Positions 1-12,513 of a stretch of DNA of 64,000 nucleotides are shown here, piece by piece. The position numbers and the translations under genes are program-made. How positions within the stretch are numbered: position 1 is the stretch's first letter; the number at the start of each line of letters is the position of its first letter. This DNA comes from Leptospira adleri (GTDB taxonomy: Bacteria; Spirochaetota; Leptospiria; Leptospirales; Leptospiraceae), in the NCBI RefSeq assembly GCF_002811985.1, contig NZ_NPDU01000011.1:1-64000 (forward strand). The letters run 5' to 3'. Below the pieces are notes generated by a model. That model was not told the origin of the DNA. It searched no databases and worked only from the letters and a program-made list of their open reading frames with translations.

Positions 1-1569
1 ATCGCCCGATGGAAACACCGAGATTTCGATTTTTCCATCGCCTTTAAGCGCTTGAATCGCGTTCTGAATCAAGTTGGTCCAAACTTGATTCAGCTCGTCT
101 TGATTACAGACAACCGCCGGAATTTCGGAAAAATTCCGGACGACCTCGATTCCGTATTTCAACTGATTATGAAGAATGACTAACGTTGTTTCCAGACCTT
201 CGGTGATATTTGCCGGAGACAACGTTTTGGATTGATCCAAGTGAGAATACGACTTCAGCGCCTTTACGATCCTAACCACGTTCCGTATCGCATAACGTAT
301 GTTTTTGATGTTTCTATTGATATGAGTCGCGTTCTTGAGCATCAAGTAGCCGCGGTCGTCTTCACCCATAATCACTTTATAGATATATTTTCTTTCTTCG
401 CCGACTTGATTTTCGATGATAAAATTCGAAAGTTCCGAGGAAATCGAATCACTGAAGTTCATTCTTTTCATCTCTTCGCGGAGTTGATTTTTCAAACGAA
501 ATTTTTCCCTCGAATCCAGTTCGGATCTTTTTTTATCTCTGAGAAGATGAAGTAGCGCTAATTCGAAATTCTTTCGTAGAACCTTATTTTCGGCTAAGAG
601 AACGATGTCGAAAATATTCCTCACCAGATAATTCATATTCTGATCGAGGTTGTCCGCGGCGCCGTTGATCACACCGGCCGGCGTGTTGATTTCGTGCGCG
701 ATCCCGGCGACCATAATACCGAGCGAAGCCATTTTCTCGGACATAATCAACTGAGATTGCGCGTTCTCCAGTTCTCGAGTTCGGATCCGAACCTTTTCTT
801 CCAGAGTTTCCGTCAACTCGATCAACCGTTCGTAGAAGATCGCGTTCGACAAAGACATCACGGAGACGGAACGGATTTCGTTTAGTTTTTCGATCTCTTG
901 GGAAGTGTATTTTTTTTGATTCTTTCTTTCCCCTAAAACGATCATGCCCAATAAACTTTTGTTTAAGATCAACGGGACGACGAGTTCGGCGTTGGTCGTG
1001 GAAAAAAAGATAACCGCCGAATTTCGGATTTTACTCAGTTTCGGATCAGTTTCGAATTCTTTAAAATTGTAAATCTTATCGTTTTCGGTGACCCAGAGCA
1101 AAAACGGATCGAAAATAAAAAATTGAATTTCGCCCGAGTCCGGAAACGGCGCAAATTTTCCCATCTCCTCCTTCCACAAAAAGATCGTTACCTTTTTGGT
1201 CGGAATTACGGTCTCGATGAACTTTAGAATTTTCTCACATACCAGTTCGGTCAGATTGGTCGCGATAAGATCGTTTTTAAATTGATCCAATACGGAAAGA
1301 TACTTTACGATCTCCACGTTCGAGGATTGAAGAAAAGGAAAAATTCTTCCTAAAAATTTTCCCGAAATTCTTCTTAGAATTCGAACGGAAACGATATAAA
1401 GTAAAAATCCTAGAATTGCTCCCGGGATAAGAGTTAAGAATATTCTAAGAATTTCGAAAGAAAAGAAATGGAATGACTGCAAAATTAGGACGGAGATAAG
1501 CTGAAAACCGGCTATCAAAAGAATTAGATAAACGATTGGCCCTAAGGCGTTGAGTCGTCGAGTAGGCAT
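1..1569 (-). CDS. Sensor histidine kinase, 3' end outside window
   Basis: Membrane-bound two-component sensor kinase, read for 523 codons from the ATG at 1569 to the window edge, so the C-terminus is missing. Two hydrophobic segments at residues about 7-30 and 37-60 form the membrane anchor. A GAF-like region follows (about 85-225), then a short coiled coil and the phospho-acceptor H box [17 protein letters not shown] with His292. The N box of the ATPase domain, [17 protein letters not shown], has Asn503. The G boxes lie beyond the window. About 120 residues of mostly charged sequence separate the H box from the ATPase domain. It is divergent from rsgA with only 18 bp between the start codons, so the promoters must overlap coding sequence or lie within it. 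The cognate response regulator is not visible. The assignment as a histidine kinase is firm; the signal sensed is unknown. Confidence 0.9.
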   Translation of the reverse strand, partial: MPTRRLNALGPIVYLILLIAGFQLISVLILQSFHFFSFEILRIFLTLIPGAILGFLLYIVSVRILRRISGKFLGRIFPFLQSSNVEIVKYLSVLDQFKNDLIATNLTELVCEKILKFIETVIPTKKVTIFLWKEEMGKFAPFPDSGEIQFFIFDPFLLWVTENDKIYNFKEFETDPKLSKIRNSAVIFFSTTNAELVVPLILNKSLLGMIVLGERKNQKKYTSQEIEKLNEIRSVSVMSLSNAIFYERLIELTETLEEKVRIRTRELENAQSQLIMSEKMASLGIMVAGIAHEINTPAGVINGAADNLDQNMNYLVRNIFDIVLLAENKVLRKNFELALLHLLRDKKRSELDSREKFRLKNQLREEMKRMNFSDSISSELSNFIIENQVGEERKYIYKVIMGEDDRGYLMLKNATHINRNIKNIRYAIRNVVRIVKALKSYSHLDQSKTLSPANITEGLETTLVILHNQLKYGIEVVRNFSEIPAVVCNQDELNQVWTNLIQNAIQALKGDGKIEISVFPSGD

Positions 1570-1587
1570 AGAAAACGCGTAAGAATC

Positions 1588-2540
1588 ATGTTAGATCAGG
1601 ATAAATCAGTCAAAGAATTTTTTACTATTTCCCGCGTTTACGGAGCTTACTACGAAATTTATTCGCCGGAACGAGGAACCGTAAGGGCATTTCTGAGAGG
1701 TAAGTTGCGTACAATTTCCGCGGAGGAAAGACATCCTTTCGTGGTGGGAGATCGGATTCTCGCCGAACCGTCGTCAGGTCAAGACTGGGTGATTTCGGAA
1801 AGAATGGAAAGAAAATCTTTCCTAACACGGAAAAGCCGCGAAGGTGATACTCAGGTTCTTTGTGCGAACGCTGATCAGACCGCGGTTTTGGTTTCCCTTA
1901 AATCTCCTGAAACGAAGGACGGGTTTATCGATCGTTGTCTCGCCGCGGTTTATACGTCGGGAACAAAACCGCTGATATTATTTACAAAATTGGATTTAGT
2001 TACGAAAGAAGAAGCCGAACTTCGTCTTAAAGTCTATCGAGATTTAGGTTATCAAGTCCTTGGAGTTTCCTGCACCACGAGCGAAGGAATTCCGGAATTG
2101 CAGGAATATCTGAAGGGAAAAGCGACGTTTTTAGTCGGAAATTCGGGAGTCGGTAAGTCCACGTTACTCAATTTATTGACTCAAAAACAAATCCAAAAAA
2201 CTTCCGGGATCAGCATCTCTAAGGATAAGGGAAAACATACGACTACCAATTCCCTTTTGATCGTTTTAAACGACGGAACCACTCTGATCGATTCTCCCGG
2301 AATTAAAGAATGGGGAATTCTCCATTTAAAAAAGGAAGAAATAATGGAGAGTTTTCCCGAACTCTTTAGTCAAAAAAAGAATTGTGAAGAATCAAATTGT
2401 TGCATACTTTCATCCAATTGCGCGATGATCCAAGCGTTAGAAAGCGATCGTATTACGTCTGAAAGAAAAAAGAGTCTCGAATCTATGCTTGCAAGTCTTG
2501 AAAATCCACACAGAGTCACCCGGAGAGATAGAATTTCAAA

Positions 2541-2544
<4 letters not shown>
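1588..2544 (+). CDS. rsgA: Ribosome small subunit-dependent GTPase A (RsgA/YjeQ)
   Basis: Circularly permuted GTPase that assists late maturation of the 30S subunit. The permutation is visible: the G4-type motif TKLD (about residue 133) precedes the P-loop GNSGVGKST (about 184-192), followed by the G3 motif DSPG. An N-terminal OB-fold region covers residues 10-80. At 318 residues the length is typical. The C-terminal zinc knuckle is unusual: the family pattern is Cys-x4-Cys-x-His-x5-Cys, but here there are Cys266, Cys271, Cys272 and Cys278 and no histidine. The stop codon overlaps the next start by 4 bp (ATGA), so the two genes are probably translationally coupled. Confidence 0.95.
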
Positions 2545-3848
<1,304 letters not shown>

Positions 3849-3968
3849 TTTGTTTCCGATTTTTATGGAATTTAGTTCTATCCGTGGTATAACTAAATTC
3901 TAATTCTTGCAATTTTTTTCTTGTAAGTCTGTTAGTAAAGATGCATCCTTTTAATGTTCGGGGGTAAT

Positions 3969-4898
3969 ATGAAACGTTCTCTATTAATAACAATTAGCTA
4001 CGGTCTTTTAGCTTTGCTGATGGCGTGTAGCACAAATAAATCTTCCGGTAGCGACCAGGTTAAGACGGAATCCGATACGGCAGTAGCGAGAATCGTATGG
4101 GTTCTTGGAGATGTAAAAATTCTTTCCGAAACGGGAGAGAAAAAAGCCGAGCTGGGAGTCTCTCTCGGAGCTACGGATCGTGTGGTTACCGGTTCTAACG
4201 GCGGTGCGGAAATCATGGTCGCTGACAGCGGCATCATCAAAATGTCCAAAAATTCGGACATCGCAATTTCCAACCTTATGAATCCGAACGGATCCGACAC
4301 CAATGTTCAAGTGAACTACGGTAAGATTGTAACGATGGTAAAAAAAGGTCAGAAGAATACCGAGTTTACCGTTTCCACCCCGACCGCTCTTGCCGGTGTG
4401 CGCGGAACTTCTTTCCTGACTTCGGTGGAAAGTCCCGAGGGGTCCAAAGTGAATTGTGCAAAAGAAAGTTGTACGGTGAGATTTGCGGTCATCGAAGGAA
4501 GCATCGCAGTTTCCAAAAAAGGAGATTCTTCCGAAGTGATTCTCAGCAAAAATCGTGAGCTTAGAATCGAGAAGAATCAAAAACTTACCGATAAGCTGAT
4601 TCGTTCTTTGCAAAAAGATTCCTTAACCGAAATGAAGGAACTGATCGTACTTCATAAGAATGAAACTTTTGAATACGGAAAACTTGTGGAAGAGCTGAAA
4701 TCTTCCAGCGAAGAACTTAAAATTTTAAGTCAATCGGGTTCTGTGGACGAGGTGAAAGCCGAGTTCCAGAAACGGGAAGCTACTCGGAACAATGCGGACG
4801 AGGTGACAAAAACCGCAAAGGCTGTGAACGAAACGAAATACGTTCAGCAAGATGTACAAAAGGAAAAGTTGAAATTAAATCCAAAAGAAACCTTTTAG
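3969..4898 (+). CDS. FecR-domain lipoprotein (LipL45-like)
   Basis: Exported lipoprotein of 309 residues. The signal peptide [20 protein letters not shown] ends in the lipobox LMAC. The FecR domain occupies about 45-175: a [17 protein letters not shown] strand pair, '[16 protein letters not shown]', and the family signature [13 protein letters not shown]. The C-terminal ~100 residues are charged and helical. An ATG at 3954 is in frame, but the G5 run at 3960-3964 is correctly spaced only for the ATG at 3969, which is chosen. Leptospiral LipL45 also joins a lipobox to a FecR domain, so a relative is likely, but whether this is LipL45 itself cannot be said. It is followed by a strong terminator and then by two more envelope lipoprotein genes. 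Confidence 0.88.
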   Translation: MKRSLLITISYGLLALLMACSTNKSSGSDQVKTESDTAVARIVWVLGDVKILSETGEKKAELGVSLGATDRVVTGSNGGAEIMVADSGIIKMSKNSDIAISNLMNPNGSDTNVQVNYGKIVTMVKKGQKNTEFTVSTPTALAGVRGTSFLTSVESPEGSKVNCAKESCTVRFAVIEGSIAVSKKGDSSEVILSKNRELRIEKNQKLTDKLIRSLQKDSLTEMKELIVLHKNETFEYGKLVEELKSSSEELKILSQSGSVDEVKAEFQKREATRNNADEVTKTAKAVNETKYVQQDVQKEKLKLNPKETF

Positions 4899-4924
4899 GT
4901 TTTCAACTACCCTGAATTAGGCGC

Positions 4925-4953
4925 AAAACCGGGGATTTTTCCCCGGTTTTTTT
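4925..4953 (+). terminator. Rho-independent terminator after the FecR lipoprotein gene
   Basis: A perfect 10-bp stem, AAAACCGGGG / CCCCGGTTTT, with a 6-nt loop, runs straight into a T tract. It lies 27 bp after the stop codon, so the FecR lipoprotein is probably transcribed separately from the two genes downstream, or only partly read through. Confidence 0.92.
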
Positions 4954-5050
4954 ATTTTTATTCATTCCTCTAAAATTACGGATGATCCATTCCGTGAAAT
5001 TTTTTATACTGGATTTCTCATTCAACTTGGTGGAAAATAATTTAATTATT

Positions 5051-6670
5051 ATGAAATTTATTTTTAAACCTTTCAGAGTTCTTTTAGTCTCTTATTCCTT
5101 TTTGCTAATCCTTATCGATTGTTCTTCGGTTCAAAAAATTGAAAATTTCAATTCGGTTTTACAAGAACCGAATTATAAGGCGCTCAAAGACGAAGAAGTC
5201 GTTCTGGGAAACAGTTCCGATACCGATTATAAAATTCGAAAAGCAGGAAACTCAACGCCGCTTTTTGCGTTTGCTCCTATCAAAGTTCCGAAAGATTTGG
5301 ACCCGAAGTTGTCCGCATTCTTATCGGATGAGGTCCGATTGATCTGGGCCAAAGTAAAAGGAAAACAAGTTCGAATCTCCGACGCAGTCTGGGAAAATCC
5401 GACTCAACTGATCGAAGAGTTTAAAAAGCAGAAGGTGGACGCCGTCGTTCGTACGGATATTCGAGAGTCGGGAGGAAAATGGATCGTTACTCAAAAAATT
5501 ACGGATCCAGTGAAGGAAATCGTTTACGGAAACGTTAGCGGTTCATTTCAACCTCCTTCCGCACAAACGGAAACTCCGATCAATCAGGTATTTTACTTAA
5601 AACACGGATCGGGTGTTCTTGCCTTGGATCCGAAATCTTCTCTGGTTCCGATCTGGGAAAAGTCTCTGAATTCGAGCGAACTCGATTCTATCCTAAAAAA
5701 ATCGATTCAAGGTTATTTGTCTTTTAGCGCATCCTCCGCGGATACGGAAGTTTTATTCCAAGGGGAGAAAATCGGCGTCGCTTCTTTCCGGAATTTTCCG
5801 TTGCCGGAAGGTTTGCAGCAGATTCAAATCACTCGGCCCGGTCAAAAAGATATCAACAAGTCGATTCAAGTTCGGTCCGGACAAACCGTCACAATCTATC
5901 AAGAATGGAAAGAAGATAGAACGTTAGGCGGTCTTCGTATTTTGAGTTTTCCGGACGCCCTTCAAGTGGCGCTCGACGGTTTTAGAACGGGGGAGACTCC
6001 TTTTTATCGGAGCAATCTAAGTCCCGGCGCCCTACAATTGGAGCTTGTGCGGGATACAGAAAATGGACCGCTCGTTTATTACGAAGGACAGTTGATCGTG
6101 GACGCTGATAAGATCACTGAAATTGCGCTTCCTTATAAAACCGGAAATTTGATTTCCGAGCCTGAGTTTTGGAAATTATCGGGTGAAAAGGGATTCCAAG
6201 CCATTTCAGGAAATACATTAGATTTTCAGAATGTATCTAGTTTGCCGCCGGGTTGGTTCGGTGTTTTTTCAACGCCCTTCGTTCCGGAAAGTCTTGAGAT
6301 TCGAGGAATTATTCCTATCGCAGCGGAAGCGGACTCGGGGATTACGGCGATTTCTTTCCATACCGCAAAAAAAACGTTCAGCCTGGAATATGAGAAAGAA
6401 AGGCTGAGTCTTTATTCTTTTCCATCTACGGGTTCGAATATCGGAACCTATAAGTTTATCAAAGAAGAAAAAGAAGAGGGCCGTCCGTTTAGAATCGTAA
6501 CCGATACGAAAGAAGGGAAAATCCGTCTTTATCTCGGTTATTCGAAAATTTTGGAAGACACGATAGAATCTTCAGGTGTTTGGAGAATTTCGATTCTCAC
6601 GAGAGGCGAAAAATTTTCCAAACGATCTCCGTTAAAAAATCTTCAGATAGAATACAAAGGATATAAATGA
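5051..6670 (+). CDS. PEGA-domain lipoprotein of unknown function
   Basis: Lipoprotein of about 539 residues from the ATG at 5051, which puts a normal signal peptide ([20 protein letters not shown]) and the lipobox LIDC at the N-terminus. A frame extending to 4982 would add 23 residues. A PEGA domain is visible at about residues 290-335 of the chosen start, around [18 protein letters not shown] and [23 protein letters not shown] domains are surface-associated beta modules. The region before it may be a divergent second copy. The C-terminal ~150 residues resemble a beta-sandwich but I do not recognise the family. The stop overlaps the start of the TPR gene by 4 bp, so the products probably act together in the envelope. 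Confidence 0.82.
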   Translation: MKFIFKPFRVLLVSYSFLLILIDCSSVQKIENFNSVLQEPNYKALKDEEVVLGNSSDTDYKIRKAGNSTPLFAFAPIKVPKDLDPKLSAFLSDEVRLIWAKVKGKQVRISDAVWENPTQLIEEFKKQKVDAVVRTDIRESGGKWIVTQKITDPVKEIVYGNVSGSFQPPSAQTETPINQVFYLKHGSGVLALDPKSSLVPIWEKSLNSSELDSILKKSIQGYLSFSASSADTEVLFQGEKIGVASFRNFPLPEGLQQIQITRPGQKDINKSIQVRSGQTVTIYQEWKEDRTLGGLRILSFPDALQVALDGFRTGETPFYRSNLSPGALQLELVRDTENGPLVYYEGQLIVDADKITEIALPYKTGNLISEPEFWKLSGEKGFQAISGNTLDFQNVSSLPPGWFGVFSTPFVPESLEIRGIIPIAAEADSGITAISFHTAKKTFSLEYEKERLSLYSFPSTGSNIGTYKFIKEEKEEGRPFRIVTDTKEGKIRLYLGYSKILEDTIESSGVWRISILTRGEKFSKRSPLKNLQIEYKGYK

Positions 6671-9600
6671 AAGGTTTGAATTTCATGAAAAGTAATATTA
6701 TATCGTTCCTAATTCTCGCATTGATCGGCGGGCAATTTTTCGTAAATTGTTCGAGTAAGGATTTTAGAAAATCGCAGACTCAAGACGGTGTTTTGGAAAA
6801 AGACGCCGCAACCCGTGACAAGTTGAAAAGGGTTTCAAAAATTCTGAACGACGGAAATTCTTTTTTCCAAAAAGGTAATTTCGAAAAGTCCTTAGAAAAA
6901 GCGAATCTTGCGATCAACACCTATCCGACCGCGCCGGGTTATTACTTGGCCGGTATCTCGGAATATAAACTCGGAAAGAACCAAGAAGCCCTTCTATCTT
7001 TGAAAAAAGGAACGGACGTCGATCCGGAGAATGAACAAATTCTTCTTACGTTAGGCATCATCTATACGGCGGAAGGAAAAAACGAAAACGCGATCGAAGT
7101 TTACGGAAAATTGGAAACGCTTCCGGTTAAAGATAAATACAACTATTCTTTTAAAAAGGCTGTCCTTTTAAAAAATCAAAACAAATTCGAAGAAGCGTAT
7201 TCTACGCTGAAAAAAATTCCTTCGAAAGAATTTGCATTTCCCGCACAGTTGAATATGCAGCTCGGCGACGCGGCGGTTCAATTAAAAAAATACGAAGAGG
7301 CGGAAGCCTATTTTGAAGAAGCGAGAAAGAACGACCCGGAATTACTTTCCGCAAAAAAATCCGCTTCCGTAACGCGTGTTGCCTCCGCATTGGAAAGCGG
7401 TAATCAAGCGATGCGTCGCAAGAATTATAAGGAAGCGGCAAGTCACTTTCAAACCGCGGTCCAGAACGATCCCAAAAATCCCGCTCCGTATATCTTCTTA
7501 GGAAATTCAAAAATTCTACTCGGTGAATACGAGGCTGCTCTCAAGGCGTTTGAATCCTCTCTTTCCTTAAAGTCCGATTATCCGGAGGCGATTTCAGGAA
7601 TCGCAGCGGTTCACTACAAGACCGGAAATTTCCGCAAGTCCGTCGCCGTTTTGGAAAAGGCCACATCTTTGTTTCCGAACAATGCAATCTTTCAAAACCA
7701 AATGGGTTTGAATATGAAAGGCTTAGGAGAACCAGCGAAAGCTCTCGTGTATTTTACACGAGCGCAAGAATTGGATCCTACCTTCGCCGAACCGGTTACA
7801 AACTTGGTATTTTTGCTGATCGCCGAAAATAGATATAAGGCCGCGAGAAAAGAAGCGGACTCGTTAAAATCGGAAACCGAGAAAAAACAGATCATCGCTT
7901 TTATCGACGTCTCGGAACAAATCTATGAAGGGGATCGACATCTCAGAAAAGGTGATACGAAAGGAGCGAAAGTTTTTTATGAGAAAGCTAAGAAGGCTTC
8001 CTCCGAAGAACCTTCCGTCTACAACGCGTTTGGTCGATTGCATTTTATTTCGGGAGAACCCAAAGCATCCGAAGAAAATTTCAAAAAGGCTCTTTCCATC
8101 GATAAACAAAATATCCCCGCGTTGCAAGGTTTGATCAGACTTCATTCTTCTCAAAAAAATCACAACATGGTGAATCAATATACGAAGGAACTTGAAAATC
8201 TTACGGGCAACGACCCTTCCGCGGCGATCGTCTTAGGAAGAACCTATGAGGATAAAAAAGAATACGATAAAGCCGAGACGGTTTATAAGAATCTTCAGAA
8301 AAAATTTCCAAACAACGAAGCGGTGAATTTTCGTTTGGCGATGTTGTATTATAAAATCGCTCTCGAAGAAAATGAAAAGAGCAATCACGAATCGGCGCTG
8401 AATTGGATCGGAAAAGCGGAGAAGTTATCCAAGGATATTCCGGAGATTTCAGAAACTAGGAAGACGATTCAAGAAAACCAAAAATTTGCCACCGTAATTC
8501 CGACCATCCAAAAGGCGAATAAGCTGTTCGACACGGCCCACTATGAAAAAGCGATTCCGCTCTATCAGGAAGCATTTCAGAAAACGGGAAAGTTGACGCT
8601 TTATGTTAAGATTGCCGAATGTTATCTTGCTCTCGGAAACGAGGAAAAAGGAATTTCTATGTTGGAAAATCCTCCGCAAGGCACGAGAAATCTGCAGAGC
8701 CGCGAGGCGATCTACGCGTTCTTATTGAGAAAGGGCGAAGTTGATAAAGCCGAAGAAGGATTCAAAGAGATTCTCGCAAAAAAACCGGATTCTTATTATA
8801 GTCACTATCAGATGGGAATTATCCATCTTCAGAAAAAAAAATACGAAGCCTCGATCGACTCTTTTGATCGTTCGATTCTTCTCAATACTGATTTCGTAGC
8901 GGCGAGAATCGGAAAGGGAATTTCAACCTATCATTCCGGAAATAAAAAGCTCGCGAAAGAAGAATTCGAAGCTGCTATGCAGCAGGATTCCGATAACGAG
9001 CTCGCTCCTTACAACATCGGAATCATTCTTTTCAATGATAATCTCTACAACGAAGCGGTTACGATTTTCAAAGATATCATCCAGAAGAATCCTGATTTTC
9101 CGGACGCGCATTACGAGCTTTCTTATATCTATTATAAGCGCGGAGATTTTGAACTGGCTGAAAAAGAAATTCGCAGGGCCTTGGAATTGGAAAGGAGCGC
9201 TCGAAATATCTTCGCTCTGATTCGAATTCTTTCGGAACAAAAGACGAAATTGGCGAGTCCCGCGATTAAAAAAGAAGTTTTGGAATTGGGAAGAGAAATC
9301 GCCGAAAAATTTCCGACTTCACCTTACGCAAGTCAGGCGGAAAGATTGGTTATCGCGGACGACGATAATCCTGTCATTCTTCAATCGTATCAAAGCCGCG
9401 GGAAATTGATCGGAGTTCCGATTCTAATCAACAACTCCGTCATTTTGAATTACGGAACAAGCGTAGAATCCTTGGACAAAGATCGGGGAATTCGTAACTG
9501 GAGAATTCAAACTTCCACTCCACTGAAGTTTATCTTCGCGGACAAAAGATTGGTCGGCATCTCCGAAAAGAAAATCGAAGTATTGGATCTCAAAACCGGA

Positions 9601-10260
9601 ATCGTATTACGAGAATCTAAACTGCCTTCCGGAGAAGTGAGAAAGGCGGTCATTTCGGGAGAAAATATTCTAGTTGAAATCGTTTCCGGAAAGAATTCTA
9701 AGATTTATAGTTTTTCGGATCAGTTGGAACAAACCGGTTCCGTCGCGTTTGAAGGCGCGTTTTGGTCCGGAATAAAATCAGGCTCGTTGTTCGTCGTTAA
9801 CAATAAGAATGGCATCGAAGCTCAGGTTTTTGATTCTTCTTTGAAAGATCTAAACGCCAGAAAAATTCAACAGAAGGGAACCGGTGATCTTCGATATCTC
9901 GGTTCCTATGAAACTGGAATTTTCTTTCTTTCCGGAAAAAAAATCGTTTCGATCGACGATAAAAATATCGCGTCGGTCGACCTTCCCGCGGAATCCGCTT
10001 CGCTTTTCGTTGTTCGCTCGCCTTATCTCTGGTTTCATTCCGGAAAAACCGTATATCGAGTCGAATCCGGTTCTTTGAAATCGGTTTCGTTTAACGTTGA
10101 GGCATCGGATATCGAAGGAATTCTTCCTGGCAAAAAGGATGACAGCATCGTTCTTTTTAGATCTGGAAAAGCGATCCGTTACGGTTTGGACGGAAAGCCG
10201 CTCTGGACTTATCCTCTGAAAGACGAAGAGGGAAAGATTTATTCTTTAGTGTATCGCTGA
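6667..10260 (+). CDS. Giant TPR lipoprotein with C-terminal propeller-like domain
   Basis: 1,197-residue envelope protein translationally coupled (ATGA) to the PEGA lipoprotein. The signal peptide ends in FVNC, a lipobox; a second in-frame ATG at 6685 gives the same mature protein. Residues about 50-900 are a long array of tetratricopeptide repeats, with repeated A-x-x-x-F/Y-x-x-A-L patterns such as [20 protein letters not shown] and [20 protein letters not shown]. The array breaks into several blocks separated by charged linkers. From about residue 910 the character changes to repeating beta strands ([26 protein letters not shown]), as in PQQ-type or WD-type propellers. TPR arrays are protein-binding scaffolds; with PEGA and FecR lipoproteins as neighbours it may organise an envelope complex, which is inference. 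Confidence 0.88.
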   Translation: MKGLNFMKSNIISFLILALIGGQFFVNCSSKDFRKSQTQDGVLEKDAATRDKLKRVSKILNDGNSFFQKGNFEKSLEKANLAINTYPTAPGYYLAGISEYKLGKNQEALLSLKKGTDVDPENEQILLTLGIIYTAEGKNENAIEVYGKLETLPVKDKYNYSFKKAVLLKNQNKFEEAYSTLKKIPSKEFAFPAQLNMQLGDAAVQLKKYEEAEAYFEEARKNDPELLSAKKSASVTRVASALESGNQAMRRKNYKEAASHFQTAVQNDPKNPAPYIFLGNSKILLGEYEAALKAFESSLSLKSDYPEAISGIAAVHYKTGNFRKSVAVLEKATSLFPNNAIFQNQMGLNMKGLGEPAKALVYFTRAQELDPTFAEPVTNLVFLLIAENRYKAARKEADSLKSETEKKQIIAFIDVSEQIYEGDRHLRKGDTKGAKVFYEKAKKASSEEPSVYNAFGRLHFISGEPKASEENFKKALSIDKQNIPALQGLIRLHSSQKNHNMVNQYTKELENLTGNDPSAAIVLGRTYEDKKEYDKAETVYKNLQKKFPNNEAVNFRLAMLYYKIALEENEKSNHESALNWIGKAEKLSKDIPEISETRKTIQENQKFATVIPTIQKANKLFDTAHYEKAIPLYQEAFQKTGKLTLYVKIAECYLALGNEEKGISMLENPPQGTRNLQSREAIYAFLLRKGEVDKAEEGFKEILAKKPDSYYSHYQMGIIHLQKKKYEASIDSFDRSILLNTDFVAARIGKGISTYHSGNKKLAKEEFEAAMQQDSDNELAPYNIGIILFNDNLYNEAVTIFKDIIQKNPDFPDAHYELSYIYYKRGDFELAEKEIRRALELERSARNIFALIRILSEQKTKLASPAIKKEVLELGREIAEKFPTSPYASQAERLVIADDDNPVILQSYQSRGKLIGVPILINNSVILNYGTSVESLDKDRGIRNWRIQTSTPLKFIFADKRLVGISEKKIEVLDLKTGIVLRESKLPSGEVRKAVISGENILVEIVSGKNSKIYSFSDQLEQTGSVAFEGAFWSGIKSGSLFVVNNKNGIEAQVFDSSLKDLNARKIQQKGTGDLRYLGSYETGIFFLSGKKIVSIDDKNIASVDLPAESASLFVVRSPYLWFHSGKTVYRVESGSLKSVSFNVEASDIEGILPGKKDDSIVLFRSGKAIRYGLDGKPLWTYPLKDEEGKIYSLVYR

Positions 10261-10281
10261 TAAGAGGTACACTATTTATTT
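10247..10281. terminator. Possible bidirectional terminator between convergent genes
   Basis: Perfect 7-bp inverted repeat TAGTGTA / TACACTA with a 14-nt loop that spans the TPR gene stop codon and is followed by TTTATTT. It sits exactly between the convergent TPR and trmB genes. The stem is AT-rich, so strength is doubtful. Confidence 0.4.
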
Positions 10282-10929
10282 CCTAATCAGAATCTGATCT
10301 ATGTAGTAGATTCTTTTCCCTTCTTCCCGTTTCTTTCTTTCAAAGTGAGAAACGGGAATCTCTGATCTTTCCAATCTTAATTCGAATTGTTCCGGTCGGA
10401 ACGAACTGGAATCACGGAAAAGCCGAATCGCTTTTCTTGCGTAGGGGCCGTAATCGGTCGCGAAGGAAAATTTTCCCCCGATCGGTAGGAGAGTTTCCAG
10501 AGAATGAAGAAACTTCGAATTCATTGTTCGTTTTTTATGATGTCTTCTTTTCGGCCAAGGATCGGGGAAGTTTAGTAGAATTTCCGAAAAAACATTTTCT
10601 TCGAATACGTCTTCTAAAAACCAATTGAAGTTTACGCAGAGAATTTTTACGTTTTCGAGTTTGTTTCTTTCGATTGCGCGCATCGTATGTCGAATTCGAT
10701 CGAATTTTTTCTCCATAAGAACAAAGCCCGTGTTAGGTCTTTTCAAGGCCATAGAGATCGCGACTTCTCCCCAGCCGGAACCGAGCTCTAAAAAATATGT
10801 CTCGAATTCTTTTGAGAATAAATTTTCTTTTTTCAGTTTCCTTACAGGGCTAGCTTGTAAAAAATATTCAGAAGCGAATGGAATCCCGCCTGCGATCGAC
10901 CAAAGTTTTTGTTCGAGATCTTGGATCAT
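10276..10929 (-). CDS. trmB: tRNA (guanine-N7)-methyltransferase TrmB
   Basis: SAM-dependent enzyme that forms m7G46 in the variable loop of tRNA. The SAM-binding motif [11 protein letters not shown] is at about residues 50-60, and the family signature [15 protein letters not shown] at about 125-139; the aspartate of the PDPWPK motif and the basic stretch after it bind tRNA. At 217 residues it is a normal compact form. It is convergent with the TPR gene and divergent from the MBL hydrolase, with 49 bp between starts. Confidence 0.95.
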   Translation of the reverse strand: MIQDLEQKLWSIAGGIPFASEYFLQASPVRKLKKENLFSKEFETYFLELGSGWGEVAISMALKRPNTGFVLMEKKFDRIRHTMRAIERNKLENVKILCVNFNWFLEDVFEENVFSEILLNFPDPWPKRRHHKKRTMNSKFLHSLETLLPIGGKFSFATDYGPYARKAIRLFRDSSSFRPEQFELRLERSEIPVSHFERKKREEGKRIYYIDQILIRK

Positions 10930-10978
10930 GGGTTACCGTCAGAGAATTCTACACATTTCGTTTGTCTAATCTAATACA

Positions 10979-11917
10979 GTGAAAGTAAAACTATACGGCG
11001 TAAGGGGTTCCCTTCCCACTCCATTGAGCGAATCCGAATACCGGGAAAAAATCCTCAAAATTCTGAAAGCGGCTCACACTGAAATCAAGTTGAAGAACGG
11101 AAGTTTTTCGGAAGAAGAATTCTTGGATTCTTTAGATCCTTCTCTTTCCAGAACCGTCGGCGGAAACACAACCTGTGTTTATATTCAAGCCCAATCCGGA
11201 GATCGTTACGTGATCGACTGCGGTTCCGGAATCCGTCAGTTAGGAAACGATCTTCTCGCGGAAGGTCTTAAACCCGGCGATAAAATCCACATTCTTATCA
11301 CTCACACTCACTGGGATCACATTCAGGGCTGGCCGTTTTTTAAACCCGCATACTTTCCAAATGTGGAAATTCACTTTTATTCTACCATACCCAATCTCGA
11401 AGAAAGGTTTGAAAGACAGCAAAACGAGGAAAATTTTCCGCTTCCCTTATCCGGGATGATGTCGAAAAAAATCTTTCATCTTTTAGAAAAGAATCAAGGT
11501 AAGGAAATCGGTTCCGTAAAGATTACCCCTTTCCTTCTCAGACATCCAGGAAATTGTACGGGCTTTCGTTTTGAAGAACAGGGAAAAAGCTTTTTGTTTT
11601 GTACAGACGTGGAAGTTCAAGAACCTGATTTGGACGAATTTCAGGATCTAAGAAATTCTTTCGGAAAAACGGACATGCTCATCATCGACGCTCAATACAG
11701 TACGGAGGAAGCGGAGAAAAAAGTCGGCTGGGGACATACGTCGGGAAGGGTCGCCGTTCGATGCGGCGAAATTTTAGAAGTAGATCGATTGGTTCTGACT
11801 CATCACGAGCCGGACCACAAGGATGACGAAATTCTGAAAATTTTTCAGAAAGAATCCGGAGCTTCTCCAAAGATGAACGTTTTTCTGGGACGTGAAAACG
11901 ATTCTTTTTTTCTTTAG
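10979..11917 (+). CDS. MBL-fold metallo-hydrolase
   Basis: Metallo-beta-lactamase-fold hydrolase of 312 residues starting at GTG. The N-terminus [14 protein letters not shown] and the metal-binding signature [10 protein letters not shown] (about 104-113) are clear. Further ligands are probably the His of LLRHPGN (about 186), the Asp of FCTDVE (about 208) and the His of LTHHEPDH near the C-terminus. The arrangement resembles the RNase Z-like and PhnP-like branch more than beta-lactamases. Substrate unknown; a phosphodiesterase activity would be typical of this branch. It stands alone between trmB and the PilZ gene. Confidence 0.85.
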   Translation: MKVKLYGVRGSLPTPLSESEYREKILKILKAAHTEIKLKNGSFSEEEFLDSLDPSLSRTVGGNTTCVYIQAQSGDRYVIDCGSGIRQLGNDLLAEGLKPGDKIHILITHTHWDHIQGWPFFKPAYFPNVEIHFYSTIPNLEERFERQQNEENFPLPLSGMMSKKIFHLLEKNQGKEIGSVKITPFLLRHPGNCTGFRFEEQGKSFLFCTDVEVQEPDLDEFQDLRNSFGKTDMLIIDAQYSTEEAEKKVGWGHTSGRVAVRCGEILEVDRLVLTHHEPDHKDDEILKIFQKESGASPKMNVFLGRENDSFFL

Positions 11918-12045
11918 TGGAAATTACTTTATTCATTACATCTTTCGATGTAAGAGCTTTTTAAAAAGGGTTTTACGATCTTATTCTGAAGGCTTTCAAA
12001 AAATTTTCTTTTCATTCAATCGATTTGAGTTATCCTGGATGCGCT

Positions 12046-12396
12046 ATGCAAACTGAGATGGGACAACAAAAAAAAACTGCTAGCGATCCTCTGTCCGATA
12101 AACGTTTTTATAAACGTTTTCGTAAGAATAACCTAGTGAAGATGATTCTTGGTAAGAACGAGATTCTTGGAAATTTAGAAGATATCAGCATGATAGGGGC
12201 GTCAATCAGCTCAAGGGAAGAAATGCTTCTTGGTCAGCGGGTTCGATTTATGTCGCCTATGCTTTCCGTAGAAATCGAAGCGGATATCATTCGAAGGGAT
12301 TTAGTTCAAGAAACGTATAAGTACGGACTTGTATTTCACGATCTTTCGGATGCTGCCATCGTTGAGATTTTGAATAAGATTGCTTCCTTTGATTGA
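12046..12396 (+). CDS. PilZ-domain protein
   Basis: Small single-domain protein of about 116 residues. The PilZ pattern is present: a basic RFYKRFRKN stretch at the N-terminal side and DISMIGASI (D-x-S-x-x-G) about 30 residues later, then a beta-rich region. These are the two motifs by which PilZ domains bind cyclic di-GMP, although the Arg motif here is RxxxR within a Lys/Arg-rich run, so binding must be tested. The frame extends upstream to a TTG at 12025; the ATG at 12046, preceded by TGGA, is preferred, and an ATG at 12058 is also possible. Confidence 0.8.
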   Translation: MQTEMGQQKKTASDPLSDKRFYKRFRKNNLVKMILGKNEILGNLEDISMIGASISSREEMLLGQRVRFMSPMLSVEIEADIIRRDLVQETYKYGLVFHDLSDAAIVEILNKIASFD

Positions 12397-12513
12397 GAGT
12401 CGTTTTAGATTTCCTAACCTTTTTCTCGAAGAATCAGATCGGTTTTAAAATTTAGAAATATTTTATAAGCAAGCCCTTAACTGAGGTTTGTCCAGGCCGA
12501 CACTAGTATTAGA

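Noticed and set aside
4008..4613. 201-codon frame antisense to the FecR lipoprotein gene
   Set aside because: Complete overlap with a well-supported lipoprotein, no domain, no Shine-Dalgarno.
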